Shown one piece after another: positions 18,043 through 26,690 of a stretch of 33,197 bases of DNA (its first letter is position 1; every line of letters begins with the position of its first letter). The stretch is taken from positions 1-33,197 of the forward strand of contig JBBRCE010000054.1 in NCBI GenBank assembly GCA_038205115.1, given 5' to 3'. The notes under the pieces were generated by a model that searched no databases, had not been told where the DNA came from, and worked only from the letters and a program-made list of their open reading frames with translations. The DNA is from JBBRCE01 sp038205115 (GTDB lineage Bacteria > Planctomycetota > Planctomycetia > Pirellulales > JBBRCE01). A program made the position numbers and the translations under genes.

Positions 18043-20154
18043 TTATCGCAAGCTGTCCAGCAAAAACGTGTATTCCAAGGCGATGATTCGCGCCCGCTGC
18101 TCGTTATTGGTCGATCCGGCATGCCCGCCCTCGGTGTTTTCGAAGTAAAACACGTCCTGTCCAAAATCCTTGAGCTTGGCATACAATTTGCGCGCGTGGG
18201 CCGGATGCACTCGGTCGTCGCGGGTGGAGGTCGTAAACAGAATTCGTGGATACGTCACGCCCGCCTTGGCGTTTTGATAGGGCGAGTACTTCGCCAGGTA
18301 TTCCCAATCGGCCGGTTGATCGGGGTTGCCGTATTCGGCCATCCAGCTCGCGCCGGCCAGCAGTTTGTGGAATCGCTTCATATCCGTCAGCGGCACTTGG
18401 CAGACAACCGCTTTGAACAGTTCCGGCCGCTGAATGGCCACCGTGCTGACCAGCAGTCCGCCGTTGCTACCGCCCATGATGCCCAGATGCTGCTGGCCGG
18501 TGATGCCGCGTTTAACCAGATCCGCGGCAATCGCTTCGAAGTCGTCAAACGCGTGCTGGCGATTGGCTTTGAGTGCAGCTTGATGCCAGGCGGGACCGAA
18601 TTCGCCGCCGCCACGGATGTTGGCCAACACATAAATGCCGCCACGCTGGAGCCAGGCAGTGCCAATTCCGGCACTGTACCGCGGAAACTGCGGAATCTCG
18701 AATCCACCGTAACCATATTGCAGTGTGGGCGCTTTGCCAGAGGCGATGGCGTCTTGCTTGCCAACCACGAAATACGGCACCTGCGTCTTGTCGGCCGAGG
18801 TGGCTTCGAACTGCTGAACCGTCATGCCGGCGGCGTCAAAAAACGCGGGCAGTGTCTTCAGGGGCTGGGCTGGATCTTTGCCCAGCGAGGTCAAGTACAG
18901 TGAGGGCGGAATCAGAAAATCCTGGTAGCTCACCCATAAGTCGTCGGACGTTTCGGCGTCGACGGCCGCTGCCGTCACCGTGCCTTGGCCGGGCAGATGC
19001 ATTTCGCGACGTCGCCAGCCACTTTCGCCGGGCTGCAATTCGATCACGCGGCCGCGCACGTTGTCGCTGACGTTCAGCACCAGCGCGTTTTTGGTCTCAG
19101 ACACGCCCAACAGCGAAAGTCGCGGTTGGGGCTCAAACAGCATCTCAAACGTACGCGCGCCTTGCAGGAATGCAGCGAGCTCTGTGACCAGCAGCGCTCC
19201 GGCCGGAAACGTTTTGCCGCCAACCTTCCAGTCGCTGCGCAGGCGAACCGTCAGCCACTGCCGAAACATGTTGACCTGAGCGTCGTCAGGCACATCGAAT
19301 TTGACGTACTTGGTGGGATCGACCGAAGCTGACGTGCTGGAATTTTCTGCCGCCTTTTCAGGCTGGATCAGAAACGTTTCCGACTTATAAAAAGCGATTT
19401 CACGACTAAACCCCTCGCGAAAAAATCCCGGCGTATGCTCCACCCAGGCGGAAACAGAAACATCGGTCTTCTGCCCCTGGTAAACTTGCTGGGCTTCGGC
19501 CAATGGCGTGCCACGACGCCACAGCTTCACCAAACGGGGATAACCGCTGTCAGTCAGCGAGCCCTCACCAAAGTCAGTGCCCACGTAAAGTTGGTCGAGA
19601 TTGCGCCAGACAACCTGGCTTTTAGCCTCCGGCAGGGAAAAACCATCCTTCACAAACTGGCGTGTTTGCAGATCGAATTCGCGGGTCACGTGAGCGTCGC
19701 CACCACCACGCGACAGCGAAATCAAGCACCGCCGATAGTCCGGCGGCAATGTGCTGGAGCCATGCCAAACCCAATTCTCTTTTTCGTCTTTCGACAACTG
19801 ATCGACATCCAGCACGGTCTCCCACTGGGGTTGCGGTTTACGATATTCGTCCCAGGTGGTTCGCCGGAACAGGCCCCGCGGATTTTGCTTGTCTTGCCAG
19901 AAATTGTAGAGATGATCGCCAAGCTGCTGAACGTAAGGAATTCGATCCTGCGAATCAAGAATGTCGCGGAGCTGTTTTTGAATGGGCGCAAAATCTGGCT
20001 TCGATTCGAATTGCTTCACTGTGATCGCATTTTGAGCTTCGACATATTCCAGCGACTTCGGTCCGGCAACGTCCTCCAGCCATTGGTAAGGGTCGCCCTC
20101 GGGCGCCGCGACGGTGGTTAACATCATGATTCCTGCAATTGCGGAGATAAACAT
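18043..20154 (-). CDS. Prolyl oligopeptidase family serine peptidase (S9A)
   Basis: A 703-residue enzyme with an N-terminal signal peptide (about 1-18), hence probably exported. The following DPYQWLEDV segment starts the beta-propeller domain of S9A peptidases. The C-terminal alpha/beta-hydrolase domain has the nucleophile in GIMGGSNGGLL (Ser563), the acid in TRDDRVHPAH (Asp646 or Asp647) and the base in EGGHAG (His678). The triad order and length fit prolyl oligopeptidase, which cuts short peptides after proline. The ATG at 20154 has only a weak GAG upstream. The gene lies 30 nt behind the sulfatase-fold gene on the same strand and may be co-transcribed with it. Confidence 0.93.
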   Translation of the reverse strand: MFISAIAGIMMLTTVAAPEGDPYQWLEDVAGPKSLEYVEAQNAITVKQFESKPDFAPIQKQLRDILDSQDRIPYVQQLGDHLYNFWQDKQNPRGLFRRTTWDEYRKPQPQWETVLDVDQLSKDEKENWVWHGSSTLPPDYRRCLISLSRGGGDAHVTREFDLQTRQFVKDGFSLPEAKSQVVWRNLDQLYVGTDFGEGSLTDSGYPRLVKLWRRGTPLAEAQQVYQGQKTDVSVSAWVEHTPGFFREGFSREIAFYKSETFLIQPEKAAENSSTSASVDPTKYVKFDVPDDAQVNMFRQWLTVRLRSDWKVGGKTFPAGALLVTELAAFLQGARTFEMLFEPQPRLSLLGVSETKNALVLNVSDNVRGRVIELQPGESGWRRREMHLPGQGTVTAAAVDAETSDDLWVSYQDFLIPPSLYLTSLGKDPAQPLKTLPAFFDAAGMTVQQFEATSADKTQVPYFVVGKQDAIASGKAPTLQYGYGGFEIPQFPRYSAGIGTAWLQRGGIYVLANIRGGGEFGPAWHQAALKANRQHAFDDFEAIAADLVKRGITGQQHLGIMGGSNGGLLVSTVAIQRPELFKAVVCQVPLTDMKRFHKLLAGASWMAEYGNPDQPADWEYLAKYSPYQNAKAGVTYPRILFTTSTRDDRVHPAHARKLYAKLKDFGQDVFYFENTEGGHAGSTNNEQRARIIALEYTFLLDSLR

Positions 20155-20184
20155 CGTGGGCTCGTCGGTTCACGGAAACGGATT

Positions 20185-21465
20185 TTAGCCTGGCAGATTT
20201 TTTAAGACTTCGGGCAGCGGCGCGAGGGTTTGCGCTGCTTCGTCTGGCATCGCGACTGCGTGCAAAAAGTCAGCGAGCACGGCTTTAAGCCCGTCGGCAA
20301 TTTCTTCGCAGCGGCTACCGATCTCGTTGAGTTCGAAGCGATCGTCCGGTTTGAGATACAATTCTTGCGACTCGGGCGACACTCGCAAAAACCAGTCGGC
20401 CGTGCGTATCGCCCGTTCGCCGTGATCGTTGCTAGCCACCGCGCGGTCGCGAACAATTTGCCGCTCGTCCGCAGCCAATGGCAGTAAACTCTGCCCATGC
20501 AATGCCGCAGGTGTGGGCAGCAAAACTCCACATAGGTCCGCCACGGTGGCAAAAATATCGGCCGGCTGAACCAGCGACTGCGTGCGAATCGCGACGCCGC
20601 GACTGGCCGGTAGTCGCAGCAGCCAAGGCACGTGCAACAGTTCGCCGTGCAGTGCGTTTCCGGCCGCGCCCACACTCAGATGTTCGCCGAGCGGAAACCC
20701 CCGCGCGCCGATGACCAATAGCACGCCGCTTGCCAACGCGCCGCCGGGTTCGAACAGTTCCAGCAGCGGCTCCAGACACAAGTCCAGCAGCGAGACTTGC
20801 CCTGCGTAAGCGTGCGAAATCCCCAGCAGGCGATCCGGATCGAAATCCGCCGGCAAGATTTCGGCAGGCACCACGGACGTCTTGGGCGGCAGTTCTTCAT
20901 CGCCATCCGCATACTGATTTCGCAATTCGAGCGGCGCGTCCCAGATCACATTGAGATGGCCTGTGTGAAGCCAGGCCAAAAACGGATGCGCTGCCGCGCT
21001 CGACTCGTCGGCGGCTGTTTGTTCGGTCGCCAGTTCGGAAAGTGCATCGGTTACGGATGCAAAAAAATGCGCGCAACGAGTGTCCGCCAGTTCCTGCTCA
21101 CCGCGCTGCCGCGGAAAATCGTACCACTGGCAATCGTCGAACGCCGCCGCCAAGGGGTGTTGGGCAACCGCCGCGTCGTCTGTCAGCAAATGCGTTCGGA
21201 AACCGCCTGCCCGCAACAGTACCGGCAAAGCGGAATTTACTTCGGCTTCGGTGGCAGGTGCCAGCGCGTGCCGACCGAGCCAATAGCTGCGATAAATTTT
21301 GGACAGGTCAGTATGATCGGTCAGCGCCTGATCAAAAACCAAAGCATCCGCCGCCAGGCGATTGAAATGTTCGGTTTGAATCCAAGTGTTGCCGTACGGC
21401 CCCAGCATGCCGGCATGCAAACGGTCAATCACCAGGCAAACGACATTGGGCAGAAGTGAACTCAA
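20185..21465 (-). CDS. Sulfatase/alkaline-phosphatase-fold protein without catalytic Cys
   Basis: A protein of about 426 residues with the sulfatase N-terminal layout: PNVVCLVIDRLHAGMLGPYGN, then HFNRLAADALVFDQA. At the position of the formylglycine motif (CxPSR) it reads HTDLSKIYRSYWLG, with neither Cys nor the CxPSR Ser pattern. The metal site is also altered (IDR where active enzymes have DD). Later family-like segments include LLVIGARGFPLGEH and VQPADIFATVADLCG. It is therefore unlikely to be a classical sulfatase and may be catalytically inactive or use another chemistry. No ATG fits. A TTG at 21465 is chosen, since longer starts would run deep into purC. There is no signal peptide with this start. 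It lies 32 nt after purC on the same strand. Confidence 0.8.
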   Translation of the reverse strand: MSSLLPNVVCLVIDRLHAGMLGPYGNTWIQTEHFNRLAADALVFDQALTDHTDLSKIYRSYWLGRHALAPATEAEVNSALPVLLRAGGFRTHLLTDDAAVAQHPLAAAFDDCQWYDFPRQRGEQELADTRCAHFFASVTDALSELATEQTAADESSAAAHPFLAWLHTGHLNVIWDAPLELRNQYADGDEELPPKTSVVPAEILPADFDPDRLLGISHAYAGQVSLLDLCLEPLLELFEPGGALASGVLLVIGARGFPLGEHLSVGAAGNALHGELLHVPWLLRLPASRGVAIRTQSLVQPADIFATVADLCGVLLPTPAALHGQSLLPLAADERQIVRDRAVASNDHGERAIRTADWFLRVSPESQELYLKPDDRFELNEIGSRCEEIADGLKAVLADFLHAVAMPDEAAQTLAPLPEVLKNLPG

Positions 21466-21497
21466 GTTGCTGCAATCCGAAATCCGCGAAGAATGTT

Positions 21498-22382
21498 TCA
21501 GATCGCTAGCGTTTTGTGCGTGAGTTGCTCGAACGCTTGAATGTACTTGGCGCGGGTATTTTGAACCACATCCGCCGGCAGAACTGGCGGCGGACTGTTC
21601 TTGTCCCAGGCGGTGGTTTCCAGCCAATCGCGCACAAACTGCTTGTCGTACGAAGGTTGGCCGCGCCCCGGTTGGTAGAGATCGGCAGGCCAAAAACGCG
21701 AACTATCCGGCGTCAGAACTTCGTCAATCAAGATCAGTTCGCCACCGCAATGCCCCCACTCGAATTTGGTGTCGGCAATGATGATGCCTTGCTTCAACGC
21801 CATTTCGGCGCCGCGCAAATAGATGTCAATACTACGACGTCGCAATTCGGCGGAGACAGACGCGCCCACGACCTCAACCATTTGCTCGTAAGAGATGTTG
21901 ATGTCGTGGCCGGATTCTTCCTTGGTGGCAGGCGTGAAAATGGGTTCCGGCAGCTTGTCGCTTTCGCGCAGTCCGGCCGGCAGTTTCAATCCGCAGACCG
22001 TGCCGCTGGTTTTATATTCTTTTAATCCGGAGCCCGACAAATATCCGCGGACGACGCATTCGATGGGCACCACTTTGGATTTGCGGACCAGCACACTGCG
22101 GCCCTCAAGCGGCGCGAGATTCACGCCGCTGGGTAAGCCAAACTCGGCCGACTTGGTGGCAAGCATGTGATTCGGTTCTTTCAGCCATTCGAACCAAAAC
22201 GTGCTGAGTTGCGTCAGGACTTTGCCTTTGTCGGGAATTCCGTTGGGCAGCACCCAGTCAAAAGCGCTGATGCGATCGGTGCTGACCAGCAGCAACTTTT
22301 CGCCCAGATCGTAGATGTCGCGGACTTTTCCGTGACGGACGGGGAGGTTTGGAATGGACGATTGAAGTAAGGCGTCGGTCAT
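21498..22382 (-). CDS. purC: Phosphoribosylaminoimidazole-succinocarboxamide synthase (SAICAR synthetase)
   Basis: A 294-residue cytosolic enzyme that condenses CAIR with aspartate using ATP in de novo purine synthesis. It starts with GKVRDIYDLGEKLLLVSTDRIS and continues with PNGIPDKGKVLTQLS, the CVVRGYLSGSG motif and the DTKFEWG metal/substrate segment. A typical ELILIDEVLTPDSSRFWP block follows. Length and motifs match the monofunctional plant/yeast-like form. The ATG at 22382 is chosen because the family N-terminus begins right there, although no SD is visible. It heads a - strand run with the sulfatase-fold and peptidase genes. No other purine gene is nearby. Confidence 0.96.
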   Translation of the reverse strand: MTDALLQSSIPNLPVRHGKVRDIYDLGEKLLLVSTDRISAFDWVLPNGIPDKGKVLTQLSTFWFEWLKEPNHMLATKSAEFGLPSGVNLAPLEGRSVLVRKSKVVPIECVVRGYLSGSGLKEYKTSGTVCGLKLPAGLRESDKLPEPIFTPATKEESGHDINISYEQMVEVVGASVSAELRRRSIDIYLRGAEMALKQGIIIADTKFEWGHCGGELILIDEVLTPDSSRFWPADLYQPGRGQPSYDKQFVRDWLETTAWDKNSPPPVLPADVVQNTRAKYIQAFEQLTHKTLAI

Positions 22383-22571
22383 AGCAGCAAAGCAGAGTTG
22401 AGGTACAAAAAAACCGGCGAGCACACGGCATCCATTGCGAATCGCGAGATTATAGCATTGCCGCGGGCGCGACGTAAGCGGATAGGTTGCGGTCTTGTAC
22501 GACAACGCAAAATAACGCATCGCCTGGCCACGCGAAAAGATACCGCGACGACCTATGAGCGATTGCGTCGC

Positions 22572-23909
22572 TCACGGTCCGTCGTCCTTTTTGGCGGCGG
22601 GAATGGTCGTGGCTGGCTGCACATTGAGCAACATGTTTTCGGCGTCCGCCAATTCATGTTTAGCGGCGGCGATGCCGGCCTGATCTTTGTTGGTCACGGC
22701 TCGGTCCATGGCCAGCGTGGCGGCCCATTTTTTAAAGGCGCCTTCGCGGCGCGTGGGCGAATTCAAATCGAAAAAGCGATTCGCATCGTAGTTCGACCTG
22801 GCATGCGGAAACATGTCGTCCGGCCGCTCCGTGCCTTTGAATCCAAATTCGCGAGGGCTGCGTCCATACAGATGGATCGACATCGCCAGCGCCAAATCGC
22901 CAACTTGCGTGTTCCCACCAATAAACTTCACCTTATTTCCGCCGGTGCCCGCATCGACCAACCAATTGTCGCTATCTTTGAGAATCGGTTCCAGCAGCGC
23001 CAAATGTTGTTTGTTACCGTGCTTGCCCACGGTCAGAATAGCCAGACTACGGATCATGCACTTGGCGGGCGTAGCCTGCGTGAGCACGGCCTGTGCGATC
23101 GGCAATCCTTCAGGTTGCGCAAACGCCAAACTGGCGATCAACCGCGTGCGCTGCGTCTCGGCTTCCAATGCTTCCGTGGCAAACTTGCGAGAAATCCACA
23201 GTCCCAAAATTTTGTGCAACATTGGAGCTTGCTCGGCCTTGGCAAGTCCCGAATCGATGGATCCGGAGCACGACAGCGCGCCCACGCCGTTTGCCACTTC
23301 AGCATTCACCGGAACATCCGAATCGCCCGCGGCGAAGAGGATCGCCGCGGCCTTGGCAATCGACTTACTGTTTGCCACCTCGCGACTCGACGTGAACGAC
23401 ATCTCGTGTATGACGGGCAACTCTTCGTCCAGTTGTCGACCAACGGCCGCTGGCCCCGCCTCGACGCTTTCCAGCATCGGCCGCGCGACTTGCGCCAGCG
23501 ACACAAAAAATTTCCGGCAGGCTTCATCGTCCCCCACGCGTTTTCGAAATTGCTGCCAGCCGGGCAAATTCGACTGCTGCCGACCAGCGGAATCGGCGGC
23601 AAACTCGCGGAGCCGATGTTGGTAATCATCCTGATCGATTCGCGCCCGAATGTTCCGCGCGCGCGATCGAACTTCGGCGTCCGAGGCGTTGAGGGCAGCG
23701 TTAAGCGCAGGCAATGCGGGAACGCCCGCCCGCAGTAATTCGCTGGTGGCTTGCTCACGTTCGGCCCACGTTTTTGCGCCCAGTTGGCTGGCGAGCGCTT
23801 GTAATCGCTCAGCCGACTCCGCTTCATCCGCGCGGCAGCAGGCAATCGTCAGCGCCTGCGCGCAACCGCAACAAGTCATCAGAGCGAAAAAAAACAGCCG
23901 GCGCGGCAT
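22572..23909 (-). CDS. Secreted HEAT-repeat-like hypothetical protein
   Basis: A 445-residue protein with a signal peptide (PRRLFFFALMTCCGCAQALT), so probably exported. Residues about 30-90 form a HEAT-like helical pair (WAEREQATSELLRAGVPALPALNAAL). The central part is Ala/Leu-rich and helical. The later part has a GTGGNKVKFIGGNTQVGDLALAM segment that I associate with uncharacterised planctomycete HEAT proteins. No catalytic motif is visible. The ATG at 23909 has GAGAGA seven bases upstream, which decides it over the TTG at 23924. It diverges from apbE with about 120 nt between. The function is unknown. Confidence 0.8.
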   Translation of the reverse strand: MPRRLFFFALMTCCGCAQALTIACCRADEAESAERLQALASQLGAKTWAEREQATSELLRAGVPALPALNAALNASDAEVRSRARNIRARIDQDDYQHRLREFAADSAGRQQSNLPGWQQFRKRVGDDEACRKFFVSLAQVARPMLESVEAGPAAVGRQLDEELPVIHEMSFTSSREVANSKSIAKAAAILFAAGDSDVPVNAEVANGVGALSCSGSIDSGLAKAEQAPMLHKILGLWISRKFATEALEAETQRTRLIASLAFAQPEGLPIAQAVLTQATPAKCMIRSLAILTVGKHGNKQHLALLEPILKDSDNWLVDAGTGGNKVKFIGGNTQVGDLALAMSIHLYGRSPREFGFKGTERPDDMFPHARSNYDANRFFDLNSPTRREGAFKKWAATLAMDRAVTNKDQAGIAAAKHELADAENMLLNVQPATTIPAAKKDDGP

Positions 23910-24021
23910 GGGCAGGTCTCTCAAAAAATCGGGAGCGTGGGCGAGGTCCCATTGTAAACTTCCCTAAAGCGGGGCGTCTAGCTTCTCGCTTTCCGACTGC
24001 AGTCCGCCACGCGGTTGACGT

Positions 24022-24027
24022 TATAAT
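24022..24027 (+). promoter_or_regulatory. Consensus -10 box (TATAAT) abutting the apbE start
   Basis: A perfect TATAAT ends six bases before the ATG at 24034, so the predicted transcript start coincides with the start codon. That would give a leaderless mRNA. The -35 position (about 23999-24004) is poor. TTGACG occurs at 24015-24020, too close to the -10 to serve. No SD precedes the ATG. Confidence 0.4.
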
Positions 24028-24033
24028 TGTGTG

Positions 24034-25119
24034 ATGCCAACCAACCCATGCAACCGCCGCGAATCCCTGGCGGGCGAGCTCGTCAAACCGACGGACGCCT
24101 CAGCCGCAGCCACGCCCAGCGATCCGCCAGTGACGACTGCGCCGGCCGTTGAAGCGGCCTCGTACCTGCTGCACATTGGCCGCACGGCCATGGCCTGCCC
24201 GTTCGAACTCTATTTCAACGCGGGGCAGTATCCGCAGGCGACAGAAGCTGCCTTGGAAACGCTGGATTTAATCCAAGCCATCGAAGCGCAAATCACCGTT
24301 TATCGATCGGACAGCGAACTGAGCTGCCTGAATCGGGCCGGCGGCTTCAAGCCGGTGCTCGTCGAACCACAACTGTTCCAACTGTTGAAGCAAGCCGCGC
24401 AACTCACTCGCGATTCGGACGGCGCGTACGATATTACTTCCGGGCCACTCTCAAAGGTCTGGGGATTTTCACGGCGTGAAAGCCGCATCCCCGAGCCAAC
24501 CGAACTCGCCGCGGCATTGCGTCGCGTGGGCAGCGAAAACCTGATTTTCGACGACCAGGCCCAAACCATTCACTTTCGCAGCACGGATGTGGAAATCAAT
24601 CTGGGCAGCATCGGCAAAGGCTACGCCATCGATCGTGGCGGGCAGTTGTTGCGGGAGCGCGGCATTGAAAACTTTTTGTTCCACGGCGGCTCCAGCAGCA
24701 TTTTGGCCTGCGGCGGGCGACAAGGAAACGACGGTTGGACCGTCGGCATCCGACATCCGCTATTGCCCACGCGGCGGTTAGCGGAAATTCGACTGCGGAA
24801 TCAAGCGTTGGGAACATCGGGCGCGGCGAATCAATTTTTCTTGCATCGCGGCAAACGTTATGGCCATATTCTCGATCCGCGTACCGGCTGGCCCGCCGAC
24901 CAAGTGCTGTCGGCCACGGTTGTCGCGCCTACGGCCGCGCAGGGCGATTCGCTTTCGACCGCGTTCTACGTGATGGGGGCCGAATTAACCCGGCAATACT
25001 GCCAGTCGCACCCGGACGTTGCTGCTTGTATCATCACGTCAGGTACACGCGGGCGTCGTGTGACGATTCATACGTACGGATTTGCCGACGAAGCGTTTCA
25101 GTTGTTGTCGGCCGACTAA
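24034..25119 (+). CDS. apbE: FAD:protein FMN transferase (ApbE family)
   Basis: A 361-residue flavin transferase that attaches FMN covalently to a Thr/Ser of target proteins. Conserved parts are AMACPFELYF at the domain start, the DLIQAIEAQITVYRSDSELSCLN helix, SGPLSKVWGF, INLGSIGKGYAIDR, HGGSSSILACG, HILDPRTGWP and the metal-binding DSLSTAFYVMG. ApbE proteins are usually exported lipoproteins. Here the N-terminal 45 residues are Ala/Pro/Thr-rich with no signal peptide or lipobox, so a cytoplasmic location is possible. The ATG at 24034 and a GTG at 24031 are both possible starts. A TATAAT immediately upstream suggests a leaderless message. No Nqr/Rnf target gene lies in the window. Confidence 0.93.
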   Translation: MPTNPCNRRESLAGELVKPTDASAAATPSDPPVTTAPAVEAASYLLHIGRTAMACPFELYFNAGQYPQATEAALETLDLIQAIEAQITVYRSDSELSCLNRAGGFKPVLVEPQLFQLLKQAAQLTRDSDGAYDITSGPLSKVWGFSRRESRIPEPTELAAALRRVGSENLIFDDQAQTIHFRSTDVEINLGSIGKGYAIDRGGQLLRERGIENFLFHGGSSSILACGGRQGNDGWTVGIRHPLLPTRRLAEIRLRNQALGTSGAANQFFLHRGKRYGHILDPRTGWPADQVLSATVVAPTAAQGDSLSTAFYVMGAELTRQYCQSHPDVAACIITSGTRGRRVTIHTYGFADEAFQLLSAD

Positions 25120-25254
25120 CGCCGCACGACGCGACCGACGTTTGTCGCAAAAATACAACCCACATCCGGGGATTTGGCGTGTACCGCAATGCTGGCGGCT
25201 CGTTAGAATGGCGGCTGATAATCTTAAAACCATTGGTTCTGTCCGCGGCGGAAG

Positions 25255-25926
25255 ATGGATTGGCTGCTTACATATTCGTACCTAGGGATTGTGGTCTTCC
25301 TGGTCTTAACCGGATGCGGGCTGCCAATCCCTGAAGAAGTCGGCATTCTCACGGCTGGTGGGCTGGCAGCCGACGGGCGAATCAATCCCTTCGGGGCGCT
25401 CGCCGCTTGTATCGCCGGTTGCTTGCTCGGCGATAGCCTGATGTACTTTATCGGACGGCGCTTCGGGCGCGCGTTGCTCCAGCGACATCGTTTGTGGCAG
25501 CGGCTGATCACGCCCGATCGCGAACAGCAGATCGAGGCTCAGATCAATGAGCACGGACTCAAAGTGTTTTTTCTGTCGCGATTTTTGGTGGGCGTTCGCG
25601 GGCCGGTGTATTTGACGGCCGGAATTCTCCGCGTTTCGTACAAACGCTTTCTGGCGATCGACGCCTTGGCGGCCACAATCGTCAACGCCATCTTTTTTAC
25701 GCTGGCCTATCGTTATGGCAAGCAGGTCTTCGCCTGGGTCAAACAAGGCGAACAGCGGTTGACTTGGATCGTCGCCATTGCCGTGCTGATCACAGGGTGC
25801 GGGTATTGGTACTCTCGACATCGAATGAAGTTGCAAAAACAGCGGCAGGCCAAGTCCGTCATCGAACGCGCGGCAGCCGTGCATCAAGATCCGCCGCGCG
25901 TTTCCGTGCCGGATGATAAGACGTAA
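25255..25926 (+). CDS. DedA family membrane protein
   Basis: A 223-residue inner-membrane protein of the DedA/VTT family, linked to lipid carrier translocation and membrane homeostasis. The acidic motif GLPIPEE follows the first helix. The hallmark FLSRFLVGVRGPVYLTAG with its essential arginines lies mid-protein, followed by two C-terminal helices (FLAIDALAATIVNAIFFTL and TWIVAIAVLITGCGYWY). The last 35 residues are basic and hydrophilic. The ATG at 25255 starts directly at the family N-terminus, with a purine-rich GGCGGAAG just before it. It lies between apbE and the deacetylase gene on the same strand. Confidence 0.92.
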   Translation: MDWLLTYSYLGIVVFLVLTGCGLPIPEEVGILTAGGLAADGRINPFGALAACIAGCLLGDSLMYFIGRRFGRALLQRHRLWQRLITPDREQQIEAQINEHGLKVFFLSRFLVGVRGPVYLTAGILRVSYKRFLAIDALAATIVNAIFFTLAYRYGKQVFAWVKQGEQRLTWIVAIAVLITGCGYWYSRHRMKLQKQRQAKSVIERAAAVHQDPPRVSVPDDKT

Positions 25927-25965
25927 GCTCGTTAATAAGTCATCGCATCACGGGGAGGCGCAAGC

Positions 25966-26655
25966 GTGTTGGATATTCTGGTCATTGCTCCGCACCCCGA
26001 CGACGCCGAACTTGGCATGGCGGGCGCGATTTTGAAATTCAAAGCCGAAGGCCGCAAGGTCGGCATTTTGGATCTGACCAGCGGCGAGCCAACACCGCAT
26101 GGCACCCTGGAAATTCGCGCGGCGGAAACCGCGGCGGCCACAAAAATCCTCAACATCGATTGGCGCGAGAACCTCGGATTGCCCAATCGCAGTTTGCAGG
26201 CCACGCTCGAAGCCCGGCATGCGTTGGCCGCCGTCTTTCGGAGGACGCGGCCCAAATGGCTGTTTGCGCCTTATTGGGTGGACGCGCATCCGGATCACGT
26301 GGCGGCCACTGAACTGATCGAAGCGGCGCGGTTCTGGTCGAAGCTGACCAAATCCACCTTGCCGCACGAGCCGCATCATCCCGCGCGGGTTTTCTATTAC
26401 TACTGCGTGCATCTGAAAATTTTGGCCGCACCGGCCTTTGTGCTGGACATCAGCCCTTACTGGGATCAAAAGCGCGCCGCAATCGAATGCTTCGAAAGTC
26501 AGTTCGTTACCGGACGACCGACCGAACCACCGACATTTGTCGACCGCCTGCGAGATCAGGCCGCTTACTGGGGTTGGTCGATCGGCGCCAACTTTGGCGA
26601 ACCGTTCTTCATCCGCGAGCCGCTGGGCCTCAGCGGTTTTGCCGACGTGATCTGA
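25966..26655 (+). CDS. bshB1: PIG-L/LmbE deacetylase, BshB1-like
   Basis: A 229-residue zinc-dependent N-acetylglucosaminide deacetylase. The metal motif HPDDAELG (residues about 10-17) and the second His motif DAHPDH are both present. The segments DLTSGEPTPHGTLEIR, ENLGLPNR and VFYYY place it nearest BshB1, which deacetylates GlcNAc-malate in bacillithiol synthesis. The other bacillithiol genes (bshA, bshC) are not in the window, so the pathway role is inferred from similarity. The start is GTG at 25966 with a strong GGGGAGG seven bases upstream, one of the best ribosome sites here. It is followed after 35 nt by an unknown small gene. Confidence 0.82.
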   Translation: MLDILVIAPHPDDAELGMAGAILKFKAEGRKVGILDLTSGEPTPHGTLEIRAAETAAATKILNIDWRENLGLPNRSLQATLEARHALAAVFRRTRPKWLFAPYWVDAHPDHVAATELIEAARFWSKLTKSTLPHEPHHPARVFYYYCVHLKILAAPAFVLDISPYWDQKRAAIECFESQFVTGRPTEPPTFVDRLRDQAAYWGWSIGANFGEPFFIREPLGLSGFADVI

Positions 26656-26690
26656 CCGTCAGAAATCATTGTTCAAGGTTGACAGCGGCC

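Noticed and set aside
22398..23738. 446-residue + strand open frame
   Set aside because: It is antisense to the secreted HEAT-like protein, whose start has a ribosome site and signal peptide. The + frame has shadow-like composition.
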